Source of the DNA: Firmicutes bacterium UBA2116
Lineage (GTDB): Bacteria > Bacillota > Clostridia > Tissierellales > Sedimentibacteraceae
Length of the DNA: 31,530 nucleotides
Direction: 5' to 3'
Assembly: GCA_002331025.1 (NCBI GenBank)
Contig: DCYG01000025.1
Location: 1 to 31,530 of the forward strand
Shown one piece after another: positions 16,897-25,424 of this stretch; the first letter of the stretch is position 1, and each line of letters begins with the position of its first letter. The notes under the pieces are model-generated. The model was not told where the DNA came from, searched no databases, and worked only from the letters and a program-made list of their open reading frames with translations. The position numbers and the translations under genes are program-made.

Positions 16897-19098
16897 ATGA
16901 ACGTTATAAAGAGGGACGGAAGGTTGATAGAATTTGACAAAAGTAAAATATCTGATGCCATACTCAAGGCGATGAACCACACAGCAATGGGACAAGATAT
17001 AGGAATCGCAAAGCAAATCGCACAGGAAATAACTGATGAAACAAATGAAACTATTTCCGTGGAGGATATACAGGATTTAGTTGAAAAGAAGCTGATGGCA
17101 AGTCAACGAAAGGATGTTGCCAAGGAATATATAATTTACAGAAACAAAAGAAATATTGCCAGAGGGAGAAGGCAATATGATATATACATGGACATAGTAA
17201 ATGCGGTACCCAATGATGTTACGAGAGAAAATGCAAATATGAACGCTGATACTCCCGCAGGCATGATGATGAAATTTGCCAGCGAATCCTCAAAGCCCTT
17301 TGTTGATGATTGCCTTCTGTCCGAGCAGTCCAAAAATTATGTGGAGAATAACTATATACATGTGCATGATAAGGATTATTATCCTACAAAATCACTTACA
17401 TGCTTGCAGCATCCATTGGATTATATTCTCACAAAAGGATTCAGGGCGGGACACGGTTCCAGCAGACCTGCCAAGCGTATAGAAACAGCATCCATAATAG
17501 GATGTATCTCCATGGAGCAAATACAGAATGAAATGCATGGAGGACAATCGATACCTGCCTTTGATTTTTACTTGGCTCCTTACGTAAAGCTTACATATAA
17601 GGAAGAAATACGTAAGATAGAAGAACTTTTGAATATTGATTTAAACGAACTTTATGATATCAAAATAGAGGACTATATCGAAAAACCTTTAGATGGACTT
17701 GAAGGGAATCCGAGATATATTCAGCAGTCTGTAAACAATACGGTGAAGCGAGTGCATCAAGCAATGGAAGCATTTATTCACAACATGAATACGATACATT
17801 CAAGGGGCGGAAATCAGGTTGTTTTCAGCTCCATAAATTACGGCACAGATACAAGTGCAGAGGGAAGATGCATAATAAGAGAGCTGTTGATTTCAACCTA
17901 TAAGGGTGTGGGAAACGGAGAAACTCCTATTTTCCCCATACAAATATGGAAGAAAAAAAGAGGTGCAAACTATCTGCCTGAGGACAGGAACTATGATTTG
18001 TACAAGTTTTCCTGCAAGGTAACGGCAAGGAGATTTTTCCCCAATTATTTAAACTTAGATGCAACATACAATGTGCATGAAGATTGGGATGAAAATGATC
18101 CCCGCAGATTTGAAAAAGAGGTTGCCACCATGGGCTGCAGGACAAGAGTTTTTGAAAACAGGCACGGTGCAAAAACCTCCATAGGAAGGGGCAACCTATC
18201 CTTCACGACAATCAATATAGTTAAGCTTGCATTGGAATGTATGGATATGGGAAGCTTGGATGATAAGAAAAGAGAGTTTTTCAAAAAGCTTCAGGAATGT
18301 ATAGATGCAGCTGCAGAGCAGCTATATGACAGATATGTATTTCAGTGTACTGCAATAAAGAAGCAATTCCCCATGCTTATGTCGGGAATGTGGCTTGAAA
18401 GTGAAAAGCTGAGCCCAAATGACAGCGTTAAAGACATATTGAAGCACGGTACGTTGGGAATAGGATTTATCGGCTTGGCGGAAGCATTAATAGCATTGAC
18501 AGGAAAACATCACGGAGAAGATGAAAAGGCTCAGGAGCTTGGAATTGAAATTATTGAATATATGAATAAAAAAATAAAAGAAAAATCGGATTATTACGAT
18601 TTGAATTACAGCCTGCTTTCAACGCCCGCAGAGGGATTGAGCGGCAGATTCATAAAAAAGGATAGAAAGCAGTTTGGAATTATTCCTCATATTACCGATA
18701 AGAAATACTATACAAACAGCTCACACGTGCCTGTTTGGTACAAATGCTCCATAGAACATAAAGCCAGAATTGAAGCACCGTATCATAAATATGAAAGCGG
18801 AGGTCACATATTTTATGTGGAGCTTGACGGTGATGCTACACATAATCCTTCAGCAGTTATGCAGACCGTTGATTTGATGGATAAGTACAATATGGGATAC
18901 GGTTCGGTTAACCATACCAGAAACAGATGTAAAAGCTGCGGATATGAAGATGCCTCTGACAATTTAGAAATGTGTCCTGAATGCGGCAGTAAAGACATTG
19001 ATACGATTCAGAGGATAACGGGATATCTTGTTGGAGGAGTAGACAGCTGGAATAATGCAAAGAAAGCAGAACTAAAAGACAGGGTGAAGCACAGTTGA
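16897..19098 (+). CDS. nrdD: Anaerobic (class III) ribonucleoside-triphosphate reductase NrdD
   Basis: NrdD makes dNTPs from NTPs under strict anaerobiosis using a glycyl radical. The 733 residues contain an N-terminal ATP-cone (MNVIKRDGRLIEFDKSKI, about 1-90), the catalytic barrel, a C-terminal zinc site (CKSC near 681 and CPEC near 695), and the radical loop RITGYLVGG with the predicted radical Gly709. AAGGAGG near 16883-16889 sets the start. It follows cbiO after 17 bases with no terminator in between, so it probably shares the B12-riboswitch transcript. The activase gene nrdG overlaps its end. Confidence 0.96.
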   Translation: MNVIKRDGRLIEFDKSKISDAILKAMNHTAMGQDIGIAKQIAQEITDETNETISVEDIQDLVEKKLMASQRKDVAKEYIIYRNKRNIARGRRQYDIYMDIVNAVPNDVTRENANMNADTPAGMMMKFASESSKPFVDDCLLSEQSKNYVENNYIHVHDKDYYPTKSLTCLQHPLDYILTKGFRAGHGSSRPAKRIETASIIGCISMEQIQNEMHGGQSIPAFDFYLAPYVKLTYKEEIRKIEELLNIDLNELYDIKIEDYIEKPLDGLEGNPRYIQQSVNNTVKRVHQAMEAFIHNMNTIHSRGGNQVVFSSINYGTDTSAEGRCIIRELLISTYKGVGNGETPIFPIQIWKKKRGANYLPEDRNYDLYKFSCKVTARRFFPNYLNLDATYNVHEDWDENDPRRFEKEVATMGCRTRVFENRHGAKTSIGRGNLSFTTINIVKLALECMDMGSLDDKKREFFKKLQECIDAAAEQLYDRYVFQCTAIKKQFPMLMSGMWLESEKLSPNDSVKDILKHGTLGIGFIGLAEALIALTGKHHGEDEKAQELGIEIIEYMNKKIKEKSDYYDLNYSLLSTPAEGLSGRFIKKDRKQFGIIPHITDKKYYTNSSHVPVWYKCSIEHKARIEAPYHKYESGGHIFYVELDGDATHNPSAVMQTVDLMDKYNMGYGSVNHTRNRCKSCGYEDASDNLEMCPECGSKDIDTIQRITGYLVGGVDSWNNAKKAELKDRVKHS

Positions 19099-19607
19099 AA
19101 CAATTGAAGGATAAATTGCTATATGTAGCCGACATTGTAGAAAATACCATAGTAGACGGCGCAGGCTTCAGAACATCCCTCTATCTAAGCGGTTGCGACA
19201 TATGCTGTGAAGGATGTCACAATAAAAAGCTGTGGGATATTAATTCGGGGCATGCAATGAAAATTGATGAGGTTTTTGAAAAAATTACGGGAAGTTTTAC
19301 AAACATCACATTTATAGGCGGCGAGCCCATGATGCAGGCAGATCATCTTGCTTTGCTTGCAGAAAAAATCAAGACAAATACCTGTAAGGATATCTGGATA
19401 TACAGCGGACATACCTACGAAGAAATACTCCATAACAAAGAATATTTAACTCTGTTAAAATTTTGTGACGTATTGGTCGACGGTAAATTTGATAAAAGCT
19501 TATCCAAAAAAAATTTGCGGTTCAAAGGTTCAACAAATCAAAGAATTATAGATATTAAAAAATCGTTGGAGGGAAATAATATAGTTCTTTGGGATGATGA
19601 TTTATAA
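19095..19607 (+). CDS. nrdG: Anaerobic ribonucleotide reductase activating protein NrdG (TTG start)
   Basis: A radical SAM protein of 170 residues that abstracts hydrogen from the glycine of NrdD to generate the radical. The cluster motif CX3CX2C is Cys34, Cys38 and Cys41 in GCDICCEGCHNKKLWD, followed by FIGGEPMMQ near 76 (SAM-binding GGE) and IWIYSGHTYEE near 97. The start is TTG 19095, which overlaps the nrdD stop as TTGA and has AGGGTGA at 19081-19087. There is no in-frame ATG before the conserved core. Confidence 0.94.
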   Translation: MKQLKDKLLYVADIVENTIVDGAGFRTSLYLSGCDICCEGCHNKKLWDINSGHAMKIDEVFEKITGSFTNITFIGGEPMMQADHLALLAEKIKTNTCKDIWIYSGHTYEEILHNKEYLTLLKFCDVLVDGKFDKSLSKKNLRFKGSTNQRIIDIKKSLEGNNIVLWDDDL

Positions 19608-19620
19608 GGCAGGATGAATT

Positions 19621-20040
19621 ATGAATTTAAAAAGAATTGGTATTGTTCACAGTATTTATAAAGAAAAGGGAGACGCCCCGAGACAAGGAAAACTTTCAAA
19701 TCAGGAATCTACAATTGAAATTTTTCCGGACTATACAGACGGCTTGGATGGGATTGAAGAGTTAAGTCATATAGTAGTCCTTTATTGGGGTGACAGAGCA
19801 AACAGGGAAACTCTCAAATCCACACCACCGGGCAGCAAAACAGAAAAGGGGGTATTTACAATCAGATCTCCCCACAGACCTAATCCCATTGCCCTGTGCG
19901 TTTGTAAGATAATTTCAGTAAAAGAAAATATAATAACGGTTACGGGACTGGATGCATTCGATAACAGTCCTGTACTGGATATAAAAGTCTTTGTGCCTAA
20001 AATAGATACAGATAAAGATTATGAACAATCTCAGTATTGA
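19621..20040 (+). CDS. trmO: TsaA/TrmO-family tRNA methyltransferase
   Basis: 139 residues of the TsaA-like beta-barrel family (UPF0066). TrmO methylates N6 of t6A37 in certain tRNAs with SAM. The diagnostic segment RSPHRPNPIALCVCKI is near 82-97, with RIGIVHS at the start and LSHIVVLYWGDR near 48-59. The protein is shorter than Escherichia coli TrmO, which has an extra C-terminal domain, as is usual for clostridial members, so activity on tRNA is inferred. It lies 13 bases after nrdG and probably shares its transcript. Confidence 0.82.
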   Translation: MNLKRIGIVHSIYKEKGDAPRQGKLSNQESTIEIFPDYTDGLDGIEELSHIVVLYWGDRANRETLKSTPPGSKTEKGVFTIRSPHRPNPIALCVCKIISVKENIITVTGLDAFDNSPVLDIKVFVPKIDTDKDYEQSQY

Positions 20041-20108
20041 TTGTTTACATAATTTAGATTAATGGCTGGTAAAGCATTAGTATAGATAACTTTATTAGGA
20101 GGAGAAAA

Positions 20109-21656
20109 ATGGAAGGTTTTAAAAGAGTATCAACCTTTGTTGCCTTGGTTTTAGTAATTGTTTTGTCCTTAACAGCATGCGGACAAGACGAACAAACTCA
20201 GGCTCCAGCAAACGAAGGTGAAAAATCCGGTACATCTTTTGCAGGAACATATGATGGTTCTGCCGAAGGTTATCATGGTAATCTGAATGTATCGGTTGAG
20301 CTTGATGAAACAGGAAAAATACTTTCTGTTGCGGTAGGAGAAGACCATGGGGAAACACCGGGTATTGGAGACATTGCAATCGAAAAGCTTCCAAAGCTGA
20401 TTGTTGAGGCTCAATCTCTCGGAGTTGATGCTGTGGCAGGAGCTACAAAGACAAGCGATGGAATTATCGATGCAGTTGCGAATGCACTGAGCAGTGCGGA
20501 ATTTGATCCTGCTGCACTCGGCTATTTACCTAAAGAGGTTGATAAATGGAAGGTAGCCGAATACGATGCATCGACAATGCCTGAAAAAGCTCCGACCACC
20601 GATACCATTGTTATAAAGGATGTAAAAGGACGCGAAGTCAGCATTGATGTGCCTATTTCTACATATGCACTGAGCACTATGGATGTAATCGACTTTATAA
20701 TCCCAATATTAGGTGAAGATGCTTTTCATAAATTGGTGGCTTCCGGTAACGATGGAGGAAACGGAATTTTGGGTTATGACAAGCTTTATACACCTGTTGT
20801 AGGAACCTATATGACTCATTTTGGTCAGATTTCTGAGCACAATGCTCCGTTTGATTTAGAAATGATTCTTGCTCAGGATCCGGACGTTTTAATTGTAAAT
20901 TCCGCAATGCAAGCACATAAATATGCTCTTGAAATTGAACCGCAGCTTACAGAGGCGGGTATACCGATAGTATTAATAGACGTTCCGGGTAAAAATCTTA
21001 CAAATTCAACACAAGATACCTTTAAAATACTTGGAAAACTATTCCAAAAGGATGAGAGGGCTGCTGAAGTAAGTACATTTATTGATGAGCAATACGCCCT
21101 GATTGACTCCATGAATCTGGACGAAAAAACAGACAAGGCTACTGTTTATTATGAAAAGGGAGGAGCTTCTGAAGTATTTGGATCAACCGCTACGAGTCTT
21201 TCCGGATGGGGAGTGTTGATTGATTATGCAGGTGGCGAAAATATTGCCGATCCGGTATTGATAGATGCTGCTTCCGGAAAAGGCAGCAGTAATACATTGG
21301 ATCCTGAAATCGTACTGGAAGCTAATCCTGAATTTGTGATTATGAGCGGTGGGGGGTGGATGGATAATCATGCTAATGCCATCAATTCAGAACCCTCTTA
21401 TGATATTGTTAACAGAACCGGGTGGAGCGAACTTAAAGCAATAAAGGATGGCAACCTGTACAATCTTTCTCAGGCTATGAACAGATCCACATATTCTTTC
21501 TTTGCAGTAATTAAAATAGCTTCATGGTTCTATCCGGAAGAGTTTGAGAACATTGATGTGGATGCCATTATCGATGAATATTTTGATCGATTCATGTTAA
21601 CGGACAGCAGTGTCAATGTCTGGAGCCATAAATGGGATGGAGTTACGAGGAAATGA
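20109..21656 (+). CDS. FMN-binding domain fused to an ABC substrate-binding lipoprotein
   Basis: 515 residues. A lipobox LTAC gives lipidated Cys24. Residues about 45-130 are an FMN-binding domain (YDGSAEGYHGNLNVSVELD near 48; ETPGIGDIAIEKLP near 82). They end with DAVAGATKTSDGI, which matches the Dxx(S/G/A)GA(T/S) pattern where ApbE attaches FMN through a phosphodiester; the predicted site is Thr113. Residues about 165-515 are a BtuF/FecB-type binding fold (FDLEMILAQDPDVLIVNS near 248-265; the ANPEFVIMSGGGW segment near 410). AGGAGGAG near 20098-20105 sets the start. Permease and ATPase genes follow with overlaps. The ligand is unknown; iron chelate or corrinoid are both reasonable. No apbE is present in the window. 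Confidence 0.88.
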   Translation: MEGFKRVSTFVALVLVIVLSLTACGQDEQTQAPANEGEKSGTSFAGTYDGSAEGYHGNLNVSVELDETGKILSVAVGEDHGETPGIGDIAIEKLPKLIVEAQSLGVDAVAGATKTSDGIIDAVANALSSAEFDPAALGYLPKEVDKWKVAEYDASTMPEKAPTTDTIVIKDVKGREVSIDVPISTYALSTMDVIDFIIPILGEDAFHKLVASGNDGGNGILGYDKLYTPVVGTYMTHFGQISEHNAPFDLEMILAQDPDVLIVNSAMQAHKYALEIEPQLTEAGIPIVLIDVPGKNLTNSTQDTFKILGKLFQKDERAAEVSTFIDEQYALIDSMNLDEKTDKATVYYEKGGASEVFGSTATSLSGWGVLIDYAGGENIADPVLIDAASGKGSSNTLDPEIVLEANPEFVIMSGGGWMDNHANAINSEPSYDIVNRTGWSELKAIKDGNLYNLSQAMNRSTYSFFAVIKIASWFYPEEFENIDVDAIIDEYFDRFMLTDSSVNVWSHKWDGVTRK

Positions 21657-22711
21657 TAAAAATACAACAATTAGGAAATAATGTAAACCGCGAATTATAC
21701 AATGCAATGATCAAAAGGAGAGTCGCCTTGTCAGCGGTTCTCCTTGCTGCTCTATTTGCTTTGATAATTCTCAATATTTTTATAGGCTCTTCGGATATCA
21801 CACTTAAAGAAATAATTATAGCTATTTTCTTGAGAGAAGGTAAGGGACATACCGTAATGATCGTCAATCAAATACGCTTACCCATGGCCCTAATGGCAGT
21901 TGCTGTTGGGGCGGGTCTTGGTATGGGAGGTTGCGAGATACAAACAATCCTTCGAAACCCTATAGCCAGTCCCTATACCCTTGGTATCACCAATGCAGCA
22001 ACCTTTGGTGCGGCAATGGGACTTATCTTAAATATGAATGTCATAAAGGCTTCAGAGCCGCTGATGGTTACAGCCAATTCATTTTTATTTGCCTTATTGG
22101 CTTCTGTTCTTGTCTACGCCTTTTCACTCAGACCCGGAGCAGGCAAAAATGGTATTATACTATTTGGAGTCGCACTTAACTTTCTTTTCAATGCATCTAC
22201 TATGATTTTACAGTACATTGCAAATGATGAAGACTTAAAAAGCATGGTTTTCTGGAATATGGGAAGTTTATTGAAAACAACATGGACTAAATTTTACATT
22301 GTTTTTTCAGTAGTCATCGTTTGCTTTATTATCTTTCATCTAAACTCATGGAAACTGACAGCCATGACTTTGGATGATACAAAGGCACGGAGCTTAGGTG
22401 TTGACACACAAAAAGTTCGTCAAATGGTTATATTGCTGACATCTCTGCTTACAGCCGTTTCGGTTTGCTTTATAGGGGCAATCGGTTTTGTCGGGATTAT
22501 CGCACCCCACATTGCACGTCAGTTTGTAGGGGAAGACCAGCGGTTTTTTCTGCCCCTTTCTGCAATGTTAGGAGCTTTTGTTGTTTCTATCTCATTTGTT
22601 GTCAGCAAAATTGTTATACCAGGTGTGGTGCTTCCCATCGGTCTTGTGACCGCAATGATTGGTGTACCTATATTTCTTTTTATAGTATTCAGAAAGATGA
22701 GGACTTTGTAA
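21632..22711 (+). CDS. FecCD-type ABC importer permease (second system)
   Basis: A 359-residue FecCD-family membrane protein: NQIRLPMALMAVAVGAGLGMGG near 79-100, LRNPIASPYTLGITNAATFG near 107-126, and the ATPase-contact segment FIGAIGFVGIIAPHIARQFVG near 280-300. Start choice is uncertain. ATG 21632 has GGAG at 21622-21625 with 6-base spacing but lies inside the upstream gene. ATG 21653 gives an ATGA overlap, with GAGG only 2 bases before it. It belongs with the flavin-type binding protein upstream and the ATPase downstream. Confidence 0.87.
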   Translation: MGWSYEEMIKIQQLGNNVNRELYNAMIKRRVALSAVLLAALFALIILNIFIGSSDITLKEIIIAIFLREGKGHTVMIVNQIRLPMALMAVAVGAGLGMGGCEIQTILRNPIASPYTLGITNAATFGAAMGLILNMNVIKASEPLMVTANSFLFALLASVLVYAFSLRPGAGKNGIILFGVALNFLFNASTMILQYIANDEDLKSMVFWNMGSLLKTTWTKFYIVFSVVIVCFIIFHLNSWKLTAMTLDDTKARSLGVDTQKVRQMVILLTSLLTAVSVCFIGAIGFVGIIAPHIARQFVGEDQRFFLPLSAMLGAFVVSISFVVSKIVIPGVVLPIGLVTAMIGVPIFLFIVFRKMRTL

Positions 22712-23496
22712 TGCTTAAAGTAAATAACCTGACATATTCATACAAAGGAGTCAAATCAAAACATGATGTATTCAAAAACCTTGATGTAGAATTCAGACAG
22801 GGGCTTAATGCCGTATTGGGTCCAAACGGGGCAGGGAAATCCACGCTTTTAAAAGCCATATTTGGGCTTTTAAAATATGAAGGTGCTATATATTTTGGAA
22901 CAGAGAGCATTACAAAAATGAAAACAGATGAGACAACAAAAGTAATGTCCTATCTTCCCCAGATGGATATCGATTTTTCTATGTTAAGTGTACTTGAGAT
23001 GGTCCTGCTTGGAAGATTACCGGATTTAAAACAACGTGTTTCAGATGAAGATTTAAATGCGGTAATGGATACATTAGAGGCATTGAACATCAAAGACCTT
23101 GCAAGCAGGGGCTTTGGGGAACTGAGTGGTGGTCAGAAAAAGCTGGTTTTTATAGCACAAACACTTGTTAGAGATCCAAAGATTATACTTTTGGACGAGC
23201 CGACAAATTCTTTGGATTTACAAAAGCAATTGGAACTGTGTCAGCTTCTTAGAAGAATAATTAGGGACAGAAAAATAGATATAATAGTGGTTCTTCATGA
23301 TATTAATTTAGCTGCAAGATATGCTGATCACATTGTAATAATAACAGGTGAAGGTGGTTTCTATAATTCAGGGTCAGCCAAAGATGTAATAACAGAAAAA
23401 ATGTTAAGAGAAGTTTATGGGGTAATAGGAAGTGTTACTTTAGATGAAGAAAATAAGCCTGTAATTTCGGTAAAAAAATCTGTTCGCGACAGCTAA
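22711..23496 (+). CDS. FecE/BtuD-type ABC importer ATPase (second system)
   Basis: 261 residues from ATG 22711, which shares one base with the permease stop (TAATG). Motifs: Walker A VLGPNGAGKSTLLK near 37, Q-loop SYLPQMD near 80, signature LSGGQKKLVFIAQTL near 136, Walker B IILLDEPTNSLDL near 157 and H-loop VVLHDINLAARYADH near 190. A longer open frame upstream is out of frame with the permease and not family-like, so I reject it. It completes the importer for the FMN-binding lipoprotein. Only a weak 6-bp hairpin (23510-23530) and a few T bases follow; no strong terminator is visible. Confidence 0.88.
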   Translation: MLKVNNLTYSYKGVKSKHDVFKNLDVEFRQGLNAVLGPNGAGKSTLLKAIFGLLKYEGAIYFGTESITKMKTDETTKVMSYLPQMDIDFSMLSVLEMVLLGRLPDLKQRVSDEDLNAVMDTLEALNIKDLASRGFGELSGGQKKLVFIAQTLVRDPKIILLDEPTNSLDLQKQLELCQLLRRIIRDRKIDIIVVLHDINLAARYADHIVIITGEGGFYNSGSAKDVITEKMLREVYGVIGSVTLDEENKPVISVKKSVRDS

Positions 23497-23560
23497 TTAT
23501 TCCAATGTGAATTCATATAAACTGTGAATTGTTTTACGGAAAACTAAGCAAATTAAATTA

Positions 23561-23589
23561 TTTACATAAACTTACCAATATGATATATT
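23561..23589 (+). promoter_or_regulatory. Sigma-A-like promoter of the leucine-rich-repeat gene
   Basis: TTTACA at 23561-23566 and TATATT at 23584-23589 with a 17-base spacer match the consensus at 5/6 and 5/6. Transcription would start near 23596, giving a leader of about 70 bases. The palindrome TTGTAATTACAA at 23633-23644 lies in that leader, just before the ribosome site, and could be an operator or hairpin. The region is AT-rich, so chance matches are possible. Confidence 0.5.
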
Positions 23590-23666
23590 GTAGCCAGCAC
23601 ATAACTATGAAATATTTTTCATATCATTGCATTTGTAATTACAATAAATGTAATATGGGGGTATTT

Positions 23667-24998
23667 ATGAAAAAGAAGTTATTTATTATTATTGTTTTTT
23701 TAATGTTTTTATGTGGTTGTACTATCAGCGATGTGGATATACAACAGGATGATAAAAAAGAAAATGATAATGCTATAGCAGTATGGGAAGATAAAAACTT
23801 TGAAGCACTGATAAGATTTTATCTGGATAATTTCGATAAAGACATATATATCAGTGATTTGGACAATATAACGGAATTAAGCATACGTTCTAAATTAAAT
23901 GTAAAAACAAATATGAAGGAATGTGAAATACCTGAAGGATATCAAGATAAGATAGATTTAATAACATCTATGAAGGATGTTGATAATTTTAATAATCTGA
24001 ATGAAATTACTATTTATAATCATGAGATAAATTCTATACATGCATATAAAAACAGCTCAAACATAAGCTTATTAAACCTTGGTTCCAATGAACTCCAAAA
24101 TTTGTCCGGCATAGAAAATTACAGTAATCTAATAAATCTTGATATATCAGATAATTATATAGAAGATTTAAAGCCGTTAAATAATTTATCAGAACTTAGA
24201 ACTATAGACCTCAGCTATATTGGTCCGCCGGCAGATAACGGTAACAGAAACCATATTTCAAATATTGATATAAATACAATTTCAGAATTGAAAAATCTAG
24301 AATCTATAATAATTAAAAATAGTAATGTCAGCAATATTGCTGCATTAAATAAAATTACTTATTTAAAATCTTTAGAATTATACAAATGTAATTTAAACAT
24401 TGATGAATTGTATTTAATATCAGATAATAACAAAAAATTAGAGTCCTTAATCCTTGATATATCAAACCAATCAGGCGAACCGGAAGTATTGAATATGTCT
24501 AAATTTAAAAATTTAAATAATCTCAGAAAGTTATATATTATCGGAGGATTAATAAATATCAATAGTTTAAATAATTTAAACAGTTTAGACATAGTAGATG
24601 GTTTTATCGGTAAAAGTGAAAGTTTCAGTAATTTAAAAAATTTAAGAAGTCTTAAAGTTTTAAACTCTAAATTTGAAGATACTAAAGCTTTAGAAGATTT
24701 AGATAAATTAGAAGAGGTATATTTTAGTGAAACCGATATAAGCAGCTTAGAATATTTAAAAAACAATATAAATTTAAAATCTTTATGGATTGTTAATGGA
24801 AGACTAAGTGATATTTCTGACTTAAAGGAATTTATTAATTTAGAAAATGCAATGTTGCCAATTAATAATATTACAGATATAAGTGTATTATCTGAGTTGT
24901 ATAATTTGAAAAGAATAGATATCAACGATAACCCCATAAAAGATTATACAGTACTTGATAGTTTGAAAAATAAAGAAGAAATACAAATCATTAAATAA
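23667..24998 (+). CDS. Leucine-rich-repeat lipoprotein
   Basis: 443 residues from ATG 23667. N-terminal signal MKKKLFIIIVFLMFLCGC has a lipobox-like LCGC with predicted lipidated Cys18, then a short acidic linker. From about residue 100 to the end the protein is a run of roughly 22-residue leucine-rich repeats of the internalin-like type (for example LLNLGSNELQNLSGIENYSN; LINLDISDNYIEDLKPLNNL). The predicted location is the outer face of the membrane, with a role in binding or adhesion that I cannot define. A longer frame back to 23529 lacks a ribosome site and would destroy the signal peptide. Base composition is much more AT-rich than the B12 operon. Its own promoter and downstream terminator make it a single-gene unit. 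Confidence 0.8.
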   Translation: MKKKLFIIIVFLMFLCGCTISDVDIQQDDKKENDNAIAVWEDKNFEALIRFYLDNFDKDIYISDLDNITELSIRSKLNVKTNMKECEIPEGYQDKIDLITSMKDVDNFNNLNEITIYNHEINSIHAYKNSSNISLLNLGSNELQNLSGIENYSNLINLDISDNYIEDLKPLNNLSELRTIDLSYIGPPADNGNRNHISNIDINTISELKNLESIIIKNSNVSNIAALNKITYLKSLELYKCNLNIDELYLISDNNKKLESLILDISNQSGEPEVLNMSKFKNLNNLRKLYIIGGLININSLNNLNSLDIVDGFIGKSESFSNLKNLRSLKVLNSKFEDTKALEDLDKLEEVYFSETDISSLEYLKNNINLKSLWIVNGRLSDISDLKEFINLENAMLPINNITDISVLSELYNLKRIDINDNPIKDYTVLDSLKNKEEIQIIK

Positions 24999-25234
24999 AG
25001 ATGGAATACGCCGGAGGATTTTAATAATAGGTAATAATATTAAAAATTACGCAGCAATTTTTTGAAAATCAGCACAATTATTCTTAAAATCAATTTCTCC
25101 TAATGCGGCTCTTCCTAAAATAAAGAGAAAACAAAGCGAATAATTCCAGACATTAAAAGTAATACTTCACAGAATATGCTTGCATAAGAACGTATATGAA
25201 CATTATAAATATCAAAAAAACATAATATAAAAAT

Positions 25235-25284
25235 ATGAGAATACACTGCGATGATGGTAAGTTGCAGTGTATTCTCATGTTTTT
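25235..25284. terminator. Long bidirectional hairpin terminator
   Basis: A perfect 15-bp stem (25235-25249 with 25264-25278, ATGAGAATACACTGC and its complement) closes a 14-base loop. On the plus strand T bases follow at 25280-25284; on the minus strand the next bases read ATTTTTATA. It can stop transcripts from the LRR gene (plus) and from the recombinase cassette (minus). The rest of 24999-25424 holds a leftward promoter and one arm of an inverted repeat (listed separately), and no gene I can support. Confidence 0.8.
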
Positions 25285-25326
25285 ATATTGCGCAATGATA
25301 TATTATACATAATAGGATAATAGTTC

Positions 25327-25354
25327 CAATACAACAATTTGATTAAAATGTTAC
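25327..25354 (+). repeat. Left inverted repeat of the recombinase cassette
   Basis: The 28-bp sequence is the reverse complement of 26125-26152 except for one base (25331 against 26148). The inner 23 bp (25332-25354) are perfectly matched. Within the repeat, the arms GCAACA/ACAA-TTT and AAA-ATGTTAC form an imperfect dyad, as expected for two recombinase half-sites around a short crossover region. It lies just outside the recombinase gene's 3' end. Confidence 0.9.
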
Positions 25355-25375
25355 TTTAATAATAATATTAAATTA

Positions 25376-25404
25376 AGTATATCATTAGCCAAAAAATTAT
25401 TCAA
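25376..25404 (-). promoter_or_regulatory. Outward (leftward) promoter inside the invertible segment
   Basis: On the minus strand TTGAAT (25399-25404) and TATACT (25376-25381) are separated by exactly 17 bases. It lies between the recombinase stop codon and the left inverted repeat and points out of the segment. In the present orientation its transcript would cross the left repeat and end at the hairpin 25235-25278. If the segment were inverted it would read across the right repeat into the Spo0E-like gene. Promoter call from sequence; activity is inferred. Confidence 0.6.
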
Positions 25405-25424
25405 GAATTTTATGACATTTTTTG

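Noticed and set aside
20041..20108. Promoter for the FMN-binding importer genes
   Set aside because: TTGATT near 20036 has no acceptable -10 at normal spacing; no convincing promoter or terminator, so co-transcription with trmO stays open.
22465..22710. N-terminal extension of the second FecE-type ATPase
   Set aside because: It overlaps the permease in another frame and is Cys/Arg-rich nonsense; the family starts at ATG 22711.
23510..23536. Terminator after the second FecE-type ATPase
   Set aside because: Only a 6-bp AATTCA/TGAATT stem with a 9-base loop and four T bases; too weak to call.
24359..24937. 192-codon open frame on the minus strand inside the LRR gene
   Set aside because: It is a shadow of the leucine-rich repeat, itself Leu/Ser/Phe-rich and of low complexity, with no independent ribosome site; the plus-strand frame has signal peptide and repeats.
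25047..25166. Minus-strand open stretch of 39 codons, ending with a stop, containing a hydrophobic run then Gly-Arg-Ala-Ala-Leu-Gly-Glu-Ile-Asp
   Set aside because: It could be the tail of a decayed membrane-protein gene, but there is no start codon, no ribosome site and no recognisable family; too short to call.
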